Positions 16,681 to 26,101 of a stretch of DNA of 64,000 nt are shown here, piece after piece. The DNA comes from Arthrobacter gandavensis (GTDB lineage: Bacteria > Actinomycetota > Actinomycetes > Actinomycetales > Micrococcaceae): NCBI RefSeq assembly GCF_015355785.1, contig NZ_JADKYW010000006.1, forward strand, positions 206,936 to 270,935. Direction: 5' to 3'. Below the pieces are notes generated by a model. It had not been told where the DNA came from, did no database searches, and was given only the letters and a program-made list of their open reading frames with translations. The position numbers and the translations under genes are program-made. Each line of letters begins with the position of its first letter. Positions within the stretch are counted from its first letter, which is position 1.

Positions 16681-17309
16681 CGGGGAGCCGGGACGTGGCG
16701 CCCGGACCCGTCGTCCAGCTGCCCACTGCGTTCGGCGACTTCACCGCCCAGGTCTGGACGGACGGGCAGACCGGTGCGGAACACCTGGCTGTCTCCGCAC
16801 CGGGGACGGCGCCGGGCCCGGGCAGCCCGCTGGTGCGGCTGCATTCGGAGTGCCTGACCGGAGACGTTTTTGCCTCCTACCGATGCGACTGCGGGGAACA
16901 GCTGGAACAGGCCCTGGGGCTGATTAGCCTCCACGGCGGGACCGTGCTCTATCTGCGCGGCCACGAAGGCCGGGGCATCGGCCTGGCAAACAAGCTGCGG
17001 GCCTATGCGCTGCAGGAAGCCGGAGCTGACACCGTTGAGGCGAACGAGCAGCTGGGACTGCCGGTGGATGCCCGGGATTACCAGGCTGCGGCGGAGATCC
17101 TGCTGCAGCTGGGCCTGGACCGGATCCGGCTGCTGAGCAACAACCCGGCGAAGCGAAAGCGGCTTGAAGCCTGCGGGGTCACCGTGGAGGCGATGGTGCC
17201 TTCCGAGGTACCGGCCCGGGCCGAGAACGAACGGTACCTGCAGACCAAGCGGGACCGCATGAACCATCACCTGTTCCTGCTGCGGGACCATCCCGTGCAG
17301 CAGGGCTAA
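16677..17309 (+). CDS. ribA: GTP cyclohydrolase II
   Basis: A 210-residue zinc enzyme that opens GTP to the first committed pyrimidine of the pathway, releasing formate and pyrophosphate. Zinc ligands are Cys59, Cys70 and Cys72 in [16 protein letters not shown], and [18 protein letters not shown] is the GTP-binding and catalytic segment; [18 protein letters not shown] closes the domain. It is separate from ribB, although many actinobacteria encode a fused RibBA. ribH starts 35 bases downstream. Confidence 0.96.
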   Translation: MTGSRDVAPGPVVQLPTAFGDFTAQVWTDGQTGAEHLAVSAPGTAPGPGSPLVRLHSECLTGDVFASYRCDCGEQLEQALGLISLHGGTVLYLRGHEGRGIGLANKLRAYALQEAGADTVEANEQLGLPVDARDYQAAAEILLQLGLDRIRLLSNNPAKRKRLEACGVTVEAMVPSEVPARAENERYLQTKRDRMNHHLFLLRDHPVQQG

Positions 17310-17344
17310 CAACTTCCAGTAAATTCCAGCAAAGGACATCCGAC

Positions 17345-17827
17345 ATGAGTGGACACGGCGCCCCCGAGAACAACGTCAGCGGCATTAAGGCCAAGGGCCT
17401 GGACATCAAAGTGGCCATTGTTGCCGCCAGCTGGCATACCGAAGTGATGAACGGCCTCATTGATGGCTCACTCCGCGCCGCATCCGATGCCGGGCTCGGC
17501 CCCAAGCTGATCCGGGTTCCGGGCACGTTCGAGCTGTCCGTCGCTGCCGCGCGGCTGGCACCGCACTTTGACGCCGTCGTGGCCCTCGGCGTCGTTATCC
17601 GCGGCGGAACCCCGCACTTTGACTACGTCTGTTCGTCGGCGACGCAGGGTCTAACCGAGGTCAGCGTGCGGACCGGTACGCCGGTCGGGTTTGGGGTGCT
17701 GACCTGTGACACCGAGGAACAGGCGCTGGACCGTGCCGGACTTGAGGGGTCCTCGGAAGACAAGGGGTACGAGGCGTTTGCCGCCGCGGTGAATACCGTG
17801 GACGCGCTCCGCGGGGCCGGGGTCTAG
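17345..17827 (+). CDS. ribH: 6,7-dimethyl-8-ribityllumazine synthase
   Basis: A 160-residue flavodoxin-like subunit of the lumazine synthase shell or pentamer, condensing the RibB and RibD products. Conserved sites are [17 protein letters not shown], the phosphate/substrate loop [31 protein letters not shown] with the active-site His, and [11 protein letters not shown] with the conserved Arg. It is the last gene of the rib operon and ends 25 bases before the stop of a convergent amidohydrolase gene. No intrinsic terminator is evident in that gap. Confidence 0.96.
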   Translation: MSGHGAPENNVSGIKAKGLDIKVAIVAASWHTEVMNGLIDGSLRAASDAGLGPKLIRVPGTFELSVAAARLAPHFDAVVALGVVIRGGTPHFDYVCSSATQGLTEVSVRTGTPVGFGVLTCDTEEQALDRAGLEGSSEDKGYEAFAAAVNTVDALRGAGV

Positions 17828-17852
17828 GGCTCCTGCCGGGTAGCGGCGCTGC

Positions 17853-19088
17853 TCAGACCAGTTCCAGATTGTCCGCAACTGCCTGGCCCCGGTGGATGAC
17901 CGTACGGCCGGGCAGTCTGTCCATGACAGCGCCGGTCACCGTGTCCCCTTCCACGAGCAAAAGTTCAGCCGGGTCGCCCAGGCCAAGCCCCGGACGGTCC
18001 GCAACGGATGACACACGGCTCGAGCGCGGATCGAGGACGCTGGCCCCGCCGACGGTGGCCACGGCGACACAGTGCTCTATGAGCTCGTCGGCGCGGAACC
18101 GGCTGGTGAACGCCAGCTGCCACGTCCGGTCGAGCATGTCTGCATTCCCGTAGGGGGACCAGTAATCCCGCTGGCCGTCCTCGCCCAACCCCACCCGGAC
18201 TCCCGCCTCCGCAAGCTGCTGCAGCGGCAGCGGCTGCCCGGCCGGGGCAATGGTGGCCATGGAGACGTCCAGGGCCGCGAACTCGTCGATGAGTTCCTGC
18301 AGCTGACCGGCGGGCAGGTCTGCCAGCCCGTAGCCGTGCGAAATCGTCACGAGTCCCTGCATGCCGAGTGCCTTCGTGCGTTCCAGGATCAGCTGGGCAC
18401 TGAACAGGCCCAGCTGATCCGGCTCATGCAGGTGGATGTCCACCGGAACACCGTACTTCTCGGCAAGGCCAAACACGATGTCCAGATGCCGAACGGGATC
18501 GCGGTCGAGCGAGCAGGGGTCAATGCCGCCGACGACGTCGGCCCCCAGCTTGAGGGCTTCCTCCAGGACCTCGGCGCTGCCCGCTTCGCGGAGCAGTCCT
18601 GCCTGCGGGAACGCGATGACCTGGACATCGGCCCGATCCCGGTGAGTTTCGCGGGCGGCGAGGACACCTTCGAAGCGCTCCAATCCGGCGTCGGCGTCCA
18701 CTTGGGCGTACGTGCGGACCCGGGTGGTGCCGCGGGCAATCATCGCGCCCAGGCAGGTGGCGGCGCGGTCCGCAACCGAGGCTTCAGCGCCACGCCAGTT
18801 CTTCCGGTCGTTCAGCATCATGCCCCACACACCCGGAGAACCCGTGTGGGGGCGCATTGGCAGGCCAATGCGCGTGGAGTCGAGGTGCACATGGACGTCC
18901 GAAAAAGAGGGAAGCAGGATGCGCCCGGCACCTTCGATTACCACGGCGGATCCCCCGGAGTTGGCGGTGCCGATGGATCCGCTGGTTGCCGGAAGTGCCG
19001 GCTCAAGGGCGGTGATCACTCCGCCGTCAAGCGTTGCATCGGTAAGCTCTCCGCCCCAGGGGCGGACATTGCGGAGGATGACGGTCAA
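17853..19088 (-). CDS. Amidohydrolase, cytosine-deaminase (CodA)-like
   Basis: A 411-residue metal-dependent hydrolase. The metal motif DVHVHLD lies after the N-terminal sheet (residue ~67), followed by DIHLHEPD (His and Glu), TISHGYGL (His) and GEDGQRDYWSPYG carrying the metal-binding Asp, the pattern of the cytosine deaminase/isopropylammelide hydrolase branch. It probably deaminates a pyrimidine or related heterocycle; the substrate is not fixed by what I can see. The start appears to be TTG with a weak ribosome-binding site, so the true start may differ slightly. It stands alone, convergent with ribH. Confidence 0.8.
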   Translation of the reverse strand: MTVILRNVRPWGGELTDATLDGGVITALEPALPATSGSIGTANSGGSAVVIEGAGRILLPSFSDVHVHLDSTRIGLPMRPHTGSPGVWGMMLNDRKNWRGAEASVADRAATCLGAMIARGTTRVRTYAQVDADAGLERFEGVLAARETHRDRADVQVIAFPQAGLLREAGSAEVLEEALKLGADVVGGIDPCSLDRDPVRHLDIVFGLAEKYGVPVDIHLHEPDQLGLFSAQLILERTKALGMQGLVTISHGYGLADLPAGQLQELIDEFAALDVSMATIAPAGQPLPLQQLAEAGVRVGLGEDGQRDYWSPYGNADMLDRTWQLAFTSRFRADELIEHCVAVATVGGASVLDPRSSRVSSVADRPGLGLGDPAELLLVEGDTVTGAVMDRLPGRTVIHRGQAVADNLELV

Positions 19089-19212
19089 GGTATCGGTGTC
19101 CTGTCACGAAAGGCCGGCCGGGATGGCCGGCGGCGGCGGCGGGACGGGATCCCGCACGGGACGATCCTCGCATTCTGTCTCGATCCGTGACAGCGGACGC
19201 GCCGGGGCAACG

Positions 19213-20589
19213 CTAGGCCGGGCTGCTGTCCCGTTCCGGGGTCCGGATTCCCAGGAAGGCGATGAAACCGGCGGCCAGGAACAGCGCCGCCGTCGCCAGG
19301 GCTGTCCGCTGGAAGCCTGAATAGTCCAGGGAACCGCCGGAAATGGTGCCGATGAGCGCCACAGCCACCAGGCCGGCGACCCGGCTGACGGCATTGTTGA
19401 CCGCGGACCCAATGCCGGCGTCGGTCTCATCCAGGGCACCAAGGACGGCAGCGGTAAGCGGAGCGACCATGACGGCCAGCCCCAGACTGAACAGCAGCAG
19501 GCCGGGAAGCAGCTGGGTGAGGAAGTTCAGCGGCGGACTCACCGTCATCATGAGCATGAATCCCGCACCCATGATGACCGGCCCGGCACTCATGAAGATC
19601 CGCGGGCCGTACCTCCCCGCGAGATTGCCGAAGTATGTTGAGAACGCCAGCATCGCCAGCGGAACCGGGAGTGAGATCAGGCCGGCTTCCAGGGCGCTGA
19701 ACCCTGCAGCTTCCTGCACAAAGACAGTCAGCGCAAAGGTTCCCAGGGACAGTGCACCATAGGCTGCAGCCGTCACGAGGTTGCCGTAGCGGAAGTTGCG
19801 GGCCTGAAAGAGCCCCAGCGGCATCATGGGGGTGCTGGTGCGCGATTCGCGGAGCACGAACAGTGCCAGCGCCGCCAAACCGCAGGCAAGCGGCAGGAAC
19901 ACCGCCGGGCTGCCCCAGCCCAGACGGTCCTGCTCGATCAGCCCATACACTGATCCGCCCAGCCCCGCCACTGCCAGCAGGGCTCCGGGAAGGTCCAGGG
20001 CGGTCCTGCGCCGCGGGCTGTCCTGAAGGCCCAGCATCAGCAGCAGGGTCAGCGCAACCGGAAGCACGTTCACCGCGAAGATCAGCCGCCACGTGGCCCA
20101 GTCCACGAGTACTCCGCCCAGCAGCGGCCCAATGATTGCTGCGGTTCCGGTCCAGGCTGTCCACGTGCCGACGGCGCGGGCGCGTGCGGGCCCGGCATAC
20201 GCCGTCGTAATCAGGGCCAGGCTGCTGGGAACCAGCAGTGCGGCGGCCATGCCCTGGACCGCGCGGGCCATGACGAGGACTTCCGGATCCCAGGCGAGGG
20301 CACAGCCGACCGATGCGGCACCAAAGCCGATCAGCCCCCAGGTGAGCACCCGCAGCCGGCCGAAGGAATCCGACAGGGATCCGGCGAGCAGGATCAGCGC
20401 ACCGAGGGTCAGCAGATAGGCGTTGACCGTCCACTGCTGGGTGGCGAGCCCCCCGCCGAGCTCCTCGCCGATGGCCGGGAGTGCCACGGTAACGATGCTT
20501 CCATCGAGGAACGCCACGAAAGAGGCGAGGATGGCGACGACGAGCACGCGAGGGCTTTTGTCTGCAGGGGACGGTGCGTAATACGCCAT
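19213..20589 (-). CDS. MFS efflux transporter, DHA2 (14-helix) type
   Basis: A 458-residue membrane protein. Helix 1 contains LASFVAFLDGSIVTVALPAI, the DHA2 motif with a membrane Asp; GSLSDSFGRLRVLTWG is the loop 2-3 MFS motif A, and WTAWTGTAAIIGPLLGGVL is motif C of drug/H+ antiporters. About 14 hydrophobic stretches are visible. It likely exports small hydrophobic compounds using the proton gradient; the substrate is unknown. I chose ATG 20589 rather than longer starts because MAYYAPSP leads straight into helix 1. No regulator gene is adjacent. Confidence 0.87.
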   Translation of the reverse strand: MAYYAPSPADKSPRVLVVAILASFVAFLDGSIVTVALPAIGEELGGGLATQQWTVNAYLLTLGALILLAGSLSDSFGRLRVLTWGLIGFGAASVGCALAWDPEVLVMARAVQGMAAALLVPSSLALITTAYAGPARARAVGTWTAWTGTAAIIGPLLGGVLVDWATWRLIFAVNVLPVALTLLLMLGLQDSPRRRTALDLPGALLAVAGLGGSVYGLIEQDRLGWGSPAVFLPLACGLAALALFVLRESRTSTPMMPLGLFQARNFRYGNLVTAAAYGALSLGTFALTVFVQEAAGFSALEAGLISLPVPLAMLAFSTYFGNLAGRYGPRIFMSAGPVIMGAGFMLMMTVSPPLNFLTQLLPGLLLFSLGLAVMVAPLTAAVLGALDETDAGIGSAVNNAVSRVAGLVAVALIGTISGGSLDYSGFQRTALATAALFLAAGFIAFLGIRTPERDSSPA

Positions 20590-20687
20590 GTTGGGCGCCC
20601 TTTCAGGACAGGATGGCTTCTGCTCACCATCATTCCACCTGGCTGCCCGGGACAGAGGTGCTTCAGGAGGCGATGGGCTGCGGCCTG

Positions 20688-20693
20688 TACCGT
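20688..20693 (+). promoter_or_regulatory. -10 element for a leaderless start at 20701
   Basis: TACCGT ends 7 bases before the ATG at 20701 and no ribosome-binding site is present, the arrangement of leaderless actinobacterial transcripts. Confidence 0.45.
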
Positions 20694-20700
20694 GTTGGCC

Positions 20701-21219
20701 ATGAAGAATATTCAACTCTCGCTCGCGCTGGCAGCCATATCCGCGGCACTCACCCTGAAGAGTCCCTCCGACTGGCCTCCTGCGGTACGCCGGGCCTACG
20801 TGCTCGCTCCCGGGGCCGCGGTTGGCATTTTCGTCGGAGCTGCCTTCTGGAATGGCGCACGCAAAGGGCGGAAGCTGGCTTCCGCCGGGAGAGTCGACCT
20901 CGTGACGCCGGCGGCTTCGGCGTCCGGTGGCGGGGATGGAAGCACAGCACCACTCCCGTCCTACGTGCGCAAGGATTCGGGCCCGTCACGGCGAACGGCA
21001 GCCGGGTTGACGGCTATCGCTGCTGCCGCGGGTGTGGCATCAAGTGCGTTCCTGGCGCTGGGCCTGCTCGTGGATGAGCGCATCGAAACGTGGCTGATCC
21101 GCCGCGGTGCAGAACGGCCGCGGCGGGTGATGGCTCTCTGCGCAGCCGTTGGTTCCCTTGTATTGGACCAGATCGTGGATACCAGGGATGCAGTGGACGT
21201 CCCGCAGGCCGGGCACTAA
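20701..21219 (+). CDS. Hypothetical membrane protein
   Basis: A 172-residue protein that I do not recognise. The N terminus (LALAAISAALTL) and residues 31-46 (YVLAPGAAVGIFVGAAF) are hydrophobic, then a charged, serine/glycine-rich region, then a third hydrophobic stretch (GLTAIAAAAGVASSAFLALGLL) and a basic helix ERIETWLIRRGAERPRR. This suggests a small inner-membrane protein with two or three helices. It is a single gene between the divergent MFS gene and a convergent CPBP protease gene. The start at 20701 rather than the slightly longer GTG is favoured by the -10 element. No function can be given. Confidence 0.65.
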   Translation: MKNIQLSLALAAISAALTLKSPSDWPPAVRRAYVLAPGAAVGIFVGAAFWNGARKGRKLASAGRVDLVTPAASASGGGDGSTAPLPSYVRKDSGPSRRTAAGLTAIAAAAGVASSAFLALGLLVDERIETWLIRRGAERPRRVMALCAAVGSLVLDQIVDTRDAVDVPQAGH

Positions 21220-21234
21220 GGAAGCGGCGAACCC

Positions 21235-22080
21235 TCAGGCCGGCCGCGGGTCTGGTTCTGCTGCCGCGCTCCGGCCCGAACCGACCACCGCGGTGACGGC
21301 GAGGGCCAGCACGGCAGCATTTGCCGCAAGGGTTCCTGTCCAGGTTGCCGGCGGGACCCCCAGCGTGAAGCTGGCGGCGTTGAACATCGTGTGGAAGAGG
21401 ATGCACAGGAACACCGCGTTGCGGGGTGAAAGAAGAAGGACCGCACCGTAGAGGAAGCGGAACGCCAGGATCTGGACGGCGAACAGCCAAAAATCGATGA
21501 CACCCGATTCGTGGTTCGTGCCCGGGATGAAGAACAGCGGAACGTGCCAGAGCAGCCACAGGATTCCCACCACTAAGGAGGAAACGGCATAGCCCCACCG
21601 GCGGCAGAGCTGCGGCTGCAGTGATGTCATCCATCCGGCCTCTTCCATGCCGCCGATGATGAGGTTGCCCGGCAGCGAGAGGAAGAACATGAACCAGGGA
21701 AGAGCGTATCCGGACGGGCCGGAGACCAGCAGGTGGAGCGAGAAATACACAACGAGTGCCGAGGCAACCAGAAGGTAGCCTGTGGGACGGCCCCGTGCAG
21801 CAAACACGAGCTTCAGCCATTGTGCCGGACCCGAGACCTTCCCGTTTCTCCGGAGGACGAGGTAGGACGCGATTGCCGGTGAAAGGATGTAGACAGCGAA
21901 GGGCACGTTCGCCACGAACTCCGGAACCGTGGTGACTACGTTGTTTACCTCGTACCCGAACCGGGCCGCAATGATCAGCGCGCCCGCACAGCCGTAGGCG
22001 ATGACGAACGTCATGACTGTGAACTGCCGGGCGATTCGCGTATCCGTCACGCTGCAACGATATATCGGCTGTCGGTGCAT
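21235..22080 (-). CDS. CPBP-type (Abi/CAAX) intramembrane protein
   Basis: A 281-residue protein with about eight membrane helices. The CPBP motifs are present: EEAGWMTSLQP at residues 146-156, LLWHVPLFF with His179 and LFHTMFNA with His230 and Asn234. The two Glu and two His are the expected catalytic residues, but the Arg of the usual EExxxR motif is Met here. Family members are membrane proteases acting in prenyl-protein processing, bacteriocin immunity or unknown roles. The start is uncertain: ATG 22080 or GTG 22050, neither with a strong ribosome-binding site. Its 5' end is 74 bases from the divergent hisE. Confidence 0.82.
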   Translation of the reverse strand: MHRQPIYRCSVTDTRIARQFTVMTFVIAYGCAGALIIAARFGYEVNNVVTTVPEFVANVPFAVYILSPAIASYLVLRRNGKVSGPAQWLKLVFAARGRPTGYLLVASALVVYFSLHLLVSGPSGYALPWFMFFLSLPGNLIIGGMEEAGWMTSLQPQLCRRWGYAVSSLVVGILWLLWHVPLFFIPGTNHESGVIDFWLFAVQILAFRFLYGAVLLLSPRNAVFLCILFHTMFNAASFTLGVPPATWTGTLAANAAVLALAVTAVVGSGRSAAAEPDPRPA

Positions 22081-22142
22081 CTCCCGGAAGCGTCCTTCGT
22101 CACACAGGCGCGCCCGAATGGGGCAGATTGTGACGCACAGCG

Positions 22143-22148
22143 TACCCT
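22143..22148 (+). promoter_or_regulatory. -10 element for leaderless hisE
   Basis: TACCCT ends 6 bases before the GTG of hisE at 22155, with no Shine-Dalgarno sequence between, as expected of a leaderless mRNA. Confidence 0.45.
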
Positions 22149-22154
22149 TGATCT

Positions 22155-22418
22155 GTGAAAACCTTCGAAGAGCTATTTGCCGAACTCAGTGAGAAGGCGG
22201 AGACCCGGCCAGCCGGTTCACGTACCGTCGCCGAACTCGAGTCCGGCGTCCACGGCATCGGCAAGAAGGTAGTCGAAGAGGCCGCAGAAGTCTGGATGGC
22301 TGCCGAGTACGAGTCTGATGAAGCCGCCGCTGAGGAGATCTCCCAGCTGCTCTACCACCTGCAGGTCCTGATGCTGGCCAAAGGCCTCACCCTGCAGGAC
22401 ATCTACAAGCATCTCTAG
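22155..22418 (+). CDS. hisE: Phosphoribosyl-ATP pyrophosphatase
   Basis: An 87-residue MazG-fold enzyme for the second step of histidine synthesis, hydrolysing phosphoribosyl-ATP to phosphoribosyl-AMP. The metal-binding helices are [29 protein letters not shown] (E-E-A-x-E pattern) and [22 protein letters not shown]. It is a separate protein, not fused to HisI, which lies 3.7 kb away. The GTG start is preceded by a leaderless-type promoter. hisG follows after 107 bases that hold no other feature I can support, then hisF, so the three form a cluster. Confidence 0.95.
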   Translation: MKTFEELFAELSEKAETRPAGSRTVAELESGVHGIGKKVVEEAAEVWMAAEYESDEAAAEEISQLLYHLQVLMLAKGLTLQDIYKHL

Positions 22419-22525
22419 CCACGCGCTGCCTTTGAGCACGCCCCAGACTTGGGTACCCCTCAATCAGTGTGTGGCCCGCCGGCAGGCCCAGTTCCATCTG
22501 ACTTCCAGCGAAAGAACCAACTAAC

Positions 22526-23368
22526 ATGCTCCGTGTAGCAGTGCCCAACAAGGGCGCCCTTTCCGAATCCGCCTCCGCCATGCTCTCCGAGGCGGGATAC
22601 CGCCAGCGCCGCGACAGCCGCGAACTGGTGATGGTCGATCCCGACAATGACATTGAATTCTTCTTCCTCCGTCCCCGTGACATCGCCGTTTACGTCGGCT
22701 CCGGAACGCTCGACGTCGGACTCACCGGCCGCGACCTCTTCCTTGACGCCCAGGTGGAGGCCGAGGAGCTGATGAGCCTCGGCTTCGGTGCCTCAACGTT
22801 CCGTTTTGCCGGACCGGTAGGGGAGTTCGCTTCCCTCGATGAGCTCAACGGCAAGCGCGTCGCCACCAGCTACGACGGGCTGCTGCGCGACTACCTCGCC
22901 GAACACGGCGTGGACGCCTCCGTGGTCCGCCTGGACGGCGCCGTCGAATCCTCCGTGCGCCTGGGCGTAGCGGACGCGATCGCCGACGTCGTAGAGACCG
23001 GAACCACGCTCCGTGCCGCAGGCATGGAAATCTTCGGTGAGCCCATCCTGAAGTCCGAGGCCGTGCTGATCGGCCGCAAGGGCGCGAACCCTGCCGGACT
23101 CGACGTGCTCAAGCGCCGCCTCAAGGGCGTCCTGGTGGCGCGGCAGTACGTGATGATGGACTACGACGTCCGCAAGGAACTCGTCGAAGCCGCCGCAGCC
23201 CTCACGCCCGGCCTTGAATCCCCGACGGTCTCCCCGCTGCGTGACTCCGACTGGGTGGCCGTCCGCTCCATGATCAGGAAGTCAGACACCAACCGCATCA
23301 TGGATGAACTGTATGACCTGGGCGCCCGCGCCATCCTGGTCAGCACCATCCACGCCTGCCGGATCTAG
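22526..23368 (+). CDS. hisG: ATP phosphoribosyltransferase, long form
   Basis: A 280-residue enzyme for the first, committed step of histidine synthesis (ATP plus PRPP). The catalytic part has [26 protein letters not shown] and the PRPP loop [19 protein letters not shown]. The extra C-terminal domain (about residues 205-280, ending [14 protein letters not shown]) marks the long HisG form with allosteric inhibition by histidine, so no HisZ partner is needed. The ATG follows GAAAGAACC. hisF starts 11 bases after the stop. Confidence 0.96.
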   Translation: MLRVAVPNKGALSESASAMLSEAGYRQRRDSRELVMVDPDNDIEFFFLRPRDIAVYVGSGTLDVGLTGRDLFLDAQVEAEELMSLGFGASTFRFAGPVGEFASLDELNGKRVATSYDGLLRDYLAEHGVDASVVRLDGAVESSVRLGVADAIADVVETGTTLRAAGMEIFGEPILKSEAVLIGRKGANPAGLDVLKRRLKGVLVARQYVMMDYDVRKELVEAAAALTPGLESPTVSPLRDSDWVAVRSMIRKSDTNRIMDELYDLGARAILVSTIHACRI

Positions 23369-23379
23369 GGGGCGCAGAC

Positions 23380-24150
23380 ATGAGCGTTGCGATCCGCGTC
23401 ATTCCCTGCCTCGACGTCGATGCCGGCCGCGTAGTCAAGGGCGTCAACTTCGAAGGCCTGCGCGACGCCGGCGACCCGGTTGAGCTGGCCCACCGCTACG
23501 ACAGGGCCGGCGCGGACGAACTCACGTTCCTCGACGTCACCGCCTCTTCCGGCGCCCGCGAAACCGTATTCGACGTCGTCTCCCGCACGGCAGAGGAAGT
23601 CTTCATTCCGCTGACCGTGGGCGGCGGCGTCCGCACCGTTGAGGATGTGGACCGGCTGCTGCGCTACGGCGCGGACAAGGCCTCGATCAACTCCGCCGCC
23701 GTCGCACGCCCGGAGGTGATTGACGAGATCACCCGGCACTTCGGTTCGCAGGTGCTGGTGCTCTCCGTGGATGCACGCCGCACGCATGACGGATCGACGC
23801 CGTCGGGTTTTGAAATCACTACCCACGGCGGCCGCAAGGGAACCGGAATCGACGCCGTCGCCTGGGCCCGGGAGGCAGCGGACCGCGGCGTGGGGGAGAT
23901 CCTGCTGAACTCCATCGACGCCGACGGCACCCGCGACGGGTTCGACCTGGAAATGATCAGGGCCGTCCGCGCTGCCGTGAACGTGCCGCTGATCGCCTCC
24001 GGCGGGGCCGGGGTGCCCGAGCACTTCCCGCCGGCCATCGCTGCCGGCGCGGATGCCGTGCTGGCAGCGTCAATCTTCCACTTTGGCCCGGACAACGCCA
24101 TAGCTGACGTCAAGAAGGCCATCGCCGATGCGGGGTACCCGGTCCGGTAG
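23380..24150 (+). CDS. hisF: Imidazole glycerol phosphate synthase, cyclase subunit
   Basis: A 256-residue TIM-barrel subunit that uses ammonia from its partner HisH to form imidazole glycerol phosphate and AICAR. The first catalytic Asp is in [18 protein letters not shown] (Asp11), the second in [15 protein letters not shown] (Asp ~132-type position), with phosphate sites [10 protein letters not shown] and [11 protein letters not shown]. HisH is not in this window. It starts 11 bases after hisG. A short GC-rich hairpin follows the stop without a T run. Confidence 0.96.
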   Translation: MSVAIRVIPCLDVDAGRVVKGVNFEGLRDAGDPVELAHRYDRAGADELTFLDVTASSGARETVFDVVSRTAEEVFIPLTVGGGVRTVEDVDRLLRYGADKASINSAAVARPEVIDEITRHFGSQVLVLSVDARRTHDGSTPSGFEITTHGGRKGTGIDAVAWAREAADRGVGEILLNSIDADGTRDGFDLEMIRAVRAAVNVPLIASGGAGVPEHFPPAIAAGADAVLAASIFHFGPDNAIADVKKAIADAGYPVR

Positions 24151-24233
24151 CAGGACCGGGGCGGGAATAACCGGCGCCCGGGCGGACTTGTGGCTGAAGT
24201 GCTTCCCTGCACTTCCCCACAGCTTGGAGAAAC

Positions 24234-25274
24234 ATGACTACCGCCCGCGCGTATGCAGCCACATCCGCCACCGACCCGCTCGTTGCCACCACGATTGAAC
24301 GCCGCGACGTCGGAGCCCATGACGTCCTGATCGACATCGCTTACGCGGGAGTCTGCCACTCAGACATCCACACCGTCCGCGGCGAATGGGGACCCATCGC
24401 CTACCCGCAGGTGGTTGGCCACGAAATTGTCGGCACAGTCGCCCAGGTGGGTGCCGAGGTCACCAGCCATCAAGTCGGTGACCGCGTTGGGGTGGGCTGC
24501 ATGGTCAACTCCTGCCGCGAATGCGAGAACTGCCGGGCCGGCATGGAGAACTACTGCCTGAACGGGAACACCGGCACCTACGCGAGCAAGGACGTGGACG
24601 GAAGCATCACCCAGGGCGGCTACGCCACCTCGATCGTGGTTAATGACGACTTCGTGCTCCGGGTTCCCGAGAGCATCCCCTACGAAGCTGCTGCTCCGCT
24701 GCTTTGCGCCGGCATCACCACCTACTCGCCGCTGGCACACTGGAACGCGGGACCGGGCAAGCGGGTAGCCGTGGTCGGCATGGGCGGGCTTGGCCACATG
24801 GCCGTGAAGATCGCCGTCGCCATGGGTGCCGAGGTGACGGTTCTGTCCCAGTCCCTGAACAAGCAGGAAGACGGGCTGGCCTTCGGCGCCAAGCACTACT
24901 ACGCCACGAGCGACGCCGGTACTTTCGAGACGCTGGCGAACAGCTTTGACCTGATGATCAATACGGTCAGCGCTCCGATCGATCTGCAGCAGTACCTTTC
25001 GCTGCTGCGGCTGGACGGCACCATGGTGAGCGTGGGTGCCCCGCCGGAGCCGCTGCCGGTGTCAGTCTTCGCGCTGATGGGCAACCGCCGCTCCTATGCT
25101 GCCTCCGGAATCGGCAGCATCGCCGAAACCCAGGAGATGCTGGACTTCTGCGCCGAGCACGGGATTGCCCCGTCGGTCGAGCTGATCGATGCCGCCGAGA
25201 TCAACACCGCCTATGAACGGGTGCTGAAGTCCGACGTCCGGTACCGCTTCGTGATCGACGCCGCGACCATCTAG
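24234..25274 (+). CDS. Zinc-dependent NAD(P) alcohol/aldehyde dehydrogenase (CAD/YahK-like)
   Basis: A 346-residue medium-chain dehydrogenase. The catalytic zinc site is [16 protein letters not shown] with Cys and His and VVGHEIVG with His-Glu; the structural zinc lobe is [20 protein letters not shown]. The Rossmann motif is [14 protein letters not shown]. This pattern fits the cinnamyl-alcohol dehydrogenase/YahK group, which reduces a broad range of aldehydes, usually with NADPH. The gene stands alone behind hisF with an 83-base gap and ends in a strong bidirectional terminator. The substrate cannot be assigned. Confidence 0.92.
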   Translation: MTTARAYAATSATDPLVATTIERRDVGAHDVLIDIAYAGVCHSDIHTVRGEWGPIAYPQVVGHEIVGTVAQVGAEVTSHQVGDRVGVGCMVNSCRECENCRAGMENYCLNGNTGTYASKDVDGSITQGGYATSIVVNDDFVLRVPESIPYEAAAPLLCAGITTYSPLAHWNAGPGKRVAVVGMGGLGHMAVKIAVAMGAEVTVLSQSLNKQEDGLAFGAKHYYATSDAGTFETLANSFDLMINTVSAPIDLQQYLSLLRLDGTMVSVGAPPEPLPVSVFALMGNRRSYAASGIGSIAETQEMLDFCAEHGIAPSVELIDAAEINTAYERVLKSDVRYRFVIDAATI

Positions 25275-25292
25275 CCCGCACCAGGGAACAGC

Positions 25293-25326
25293 AAAGGCGT
25301 CCCGCCGCGGCGGGACGCCTTTTGCT
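25293..25326. terminator. Bidirectional intrinsic terminator
   Basis: A near-perfect palindrome AAAGGCGTCCCGC / GCGGGACGCCTTTT with a short CGCG loop, between the alcohol dehydrogenase gene and the convergent TIGR03085 gene. T runs occur on both strands. Confidence 0.9.
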
Positions 25327-25366
25327 GATATGGAAGATATCCCCGGGTGGTCCCGGAGGGGAGCTG

Positions 25367-26011
25367 CTACAGGCCGATCTCGGCGCTCTCGAGCAGCGCG
25401 ACGGCGTCGGGCTGGCCTTCGAACATCACCAGGGCCTGCTGGGTGCGGCCGTGCGCATGCAGCAGCAGCTCGCACGGTTCGCCGACGATCGCCACCGACA
25501 CGGCAGCCCGCTTGGCCACATGCCGCGGCCCGTCCGGGCGGACCAGGACAATGCCGACGTCGACGCCGCGGTAGAGCAGGGCAGCGCGCTTAAGCAGTTC
25601 GGACCAGAGTGCCTCGGAGTATTCCGAATCCAGGGCCCGCGGAGCCCAGCGGTCACCGGCACGGCGAATGTCCTCCGTGTGCACGAAGTACTCCACGAGG
25701 TTTGCACTGTTGTCCACGGACTTGAAGCGCAGGGGAGAGAGAAGCGGAGGGCCGGAACGGAACGACTTGACCAGCTTGGCGTAGCCCTCTGAGGTGGACG
25801 CCTTAGCCGCCAGGGTGTCCATCGCCTTGGCCGTCTTGCCGGCGAACGGCTTGACGAAGAATCCCAGGGCAGAGGCGGGCCGGTGCTCGCGCAGGTATAG
25901 GTGCGCAGCAAGATGCCTGGTCTCCCACCCCTCGCAGAGCGTGGGCGCGTGGGGACCGGCCGCGAGCAGTGTTTCGGCCAGGACTTCACGTGAAGGTTCT
26001 ACGAATTGCAT
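25367..26011 (-). CDS. TIGR03085 family metal-binding protein (DinB/maleylpyruvate isomerase-like)
   Basis: A 214-residue protein of the actinobacterial TIGR03085 family, within the DinB/mycothiol-dependent maleylpyruvate isomerase superfamily. The start TLCEGWETRHLAAHLYLREHRP has the first metal-site histidines, and VEYFVHTEDIRRA supplies the third; the C-terminal part (IVGEPCELLLHAHGR) is the usual SCP2-like domain. Such proteins are thought to bind a divalent metal and use mycothiol, but no reaction is known. I chose ATG 26011 (MQFVEPSREVL), six codons inside a GTG alternative. It is divergent from hisI. Confidence 0.87.
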   Translation of the reverse strand: MQFVEPSREVLAETLLAAGPHAPTLCEGWETRHLAAHLYLREHRPASALGFFVKPFAGKTAKAMDTLAAKASTSEGYAKLVKSFRSGPPLLSPLRFKSVDNSANLVEYFVHTEDIRRAGDRWAPRALDSEYSEALWSELLKRAALLYRGVDVGIVLVRPDGPRHVAKRAAVSVAIVGEPCELLLHAHGRTQQALVMFEGQPDAVALLESAEIGL

Positions 26012-26088
26012 CACTGCTGAAACTAGCACGGAACACCCTGTATTGCCCGCTAAACGCGGTCATTCAGCTTCGGTGCGGCCAAAGCCAC

Positions 26089-26094
26089 TAGAAT
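26089..26094 (+). promoter_or_regulatory. -10 element for leaderless hisI
   Basis: TAGAAT, a close match to the actinobacterial -10 consensus, ends 7 bases before the hisI ATG at 26102 with no ribosome-binding site between. Confidence 0.55.
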
Positions 26095-26101
26095 CGTAGC
26101 G

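Noticed and set aside
24141-24161. Hairpin after hisF as a terminator
   Set aside because: CCGGTCC/GGACCGG forms a stem but no T run follows.
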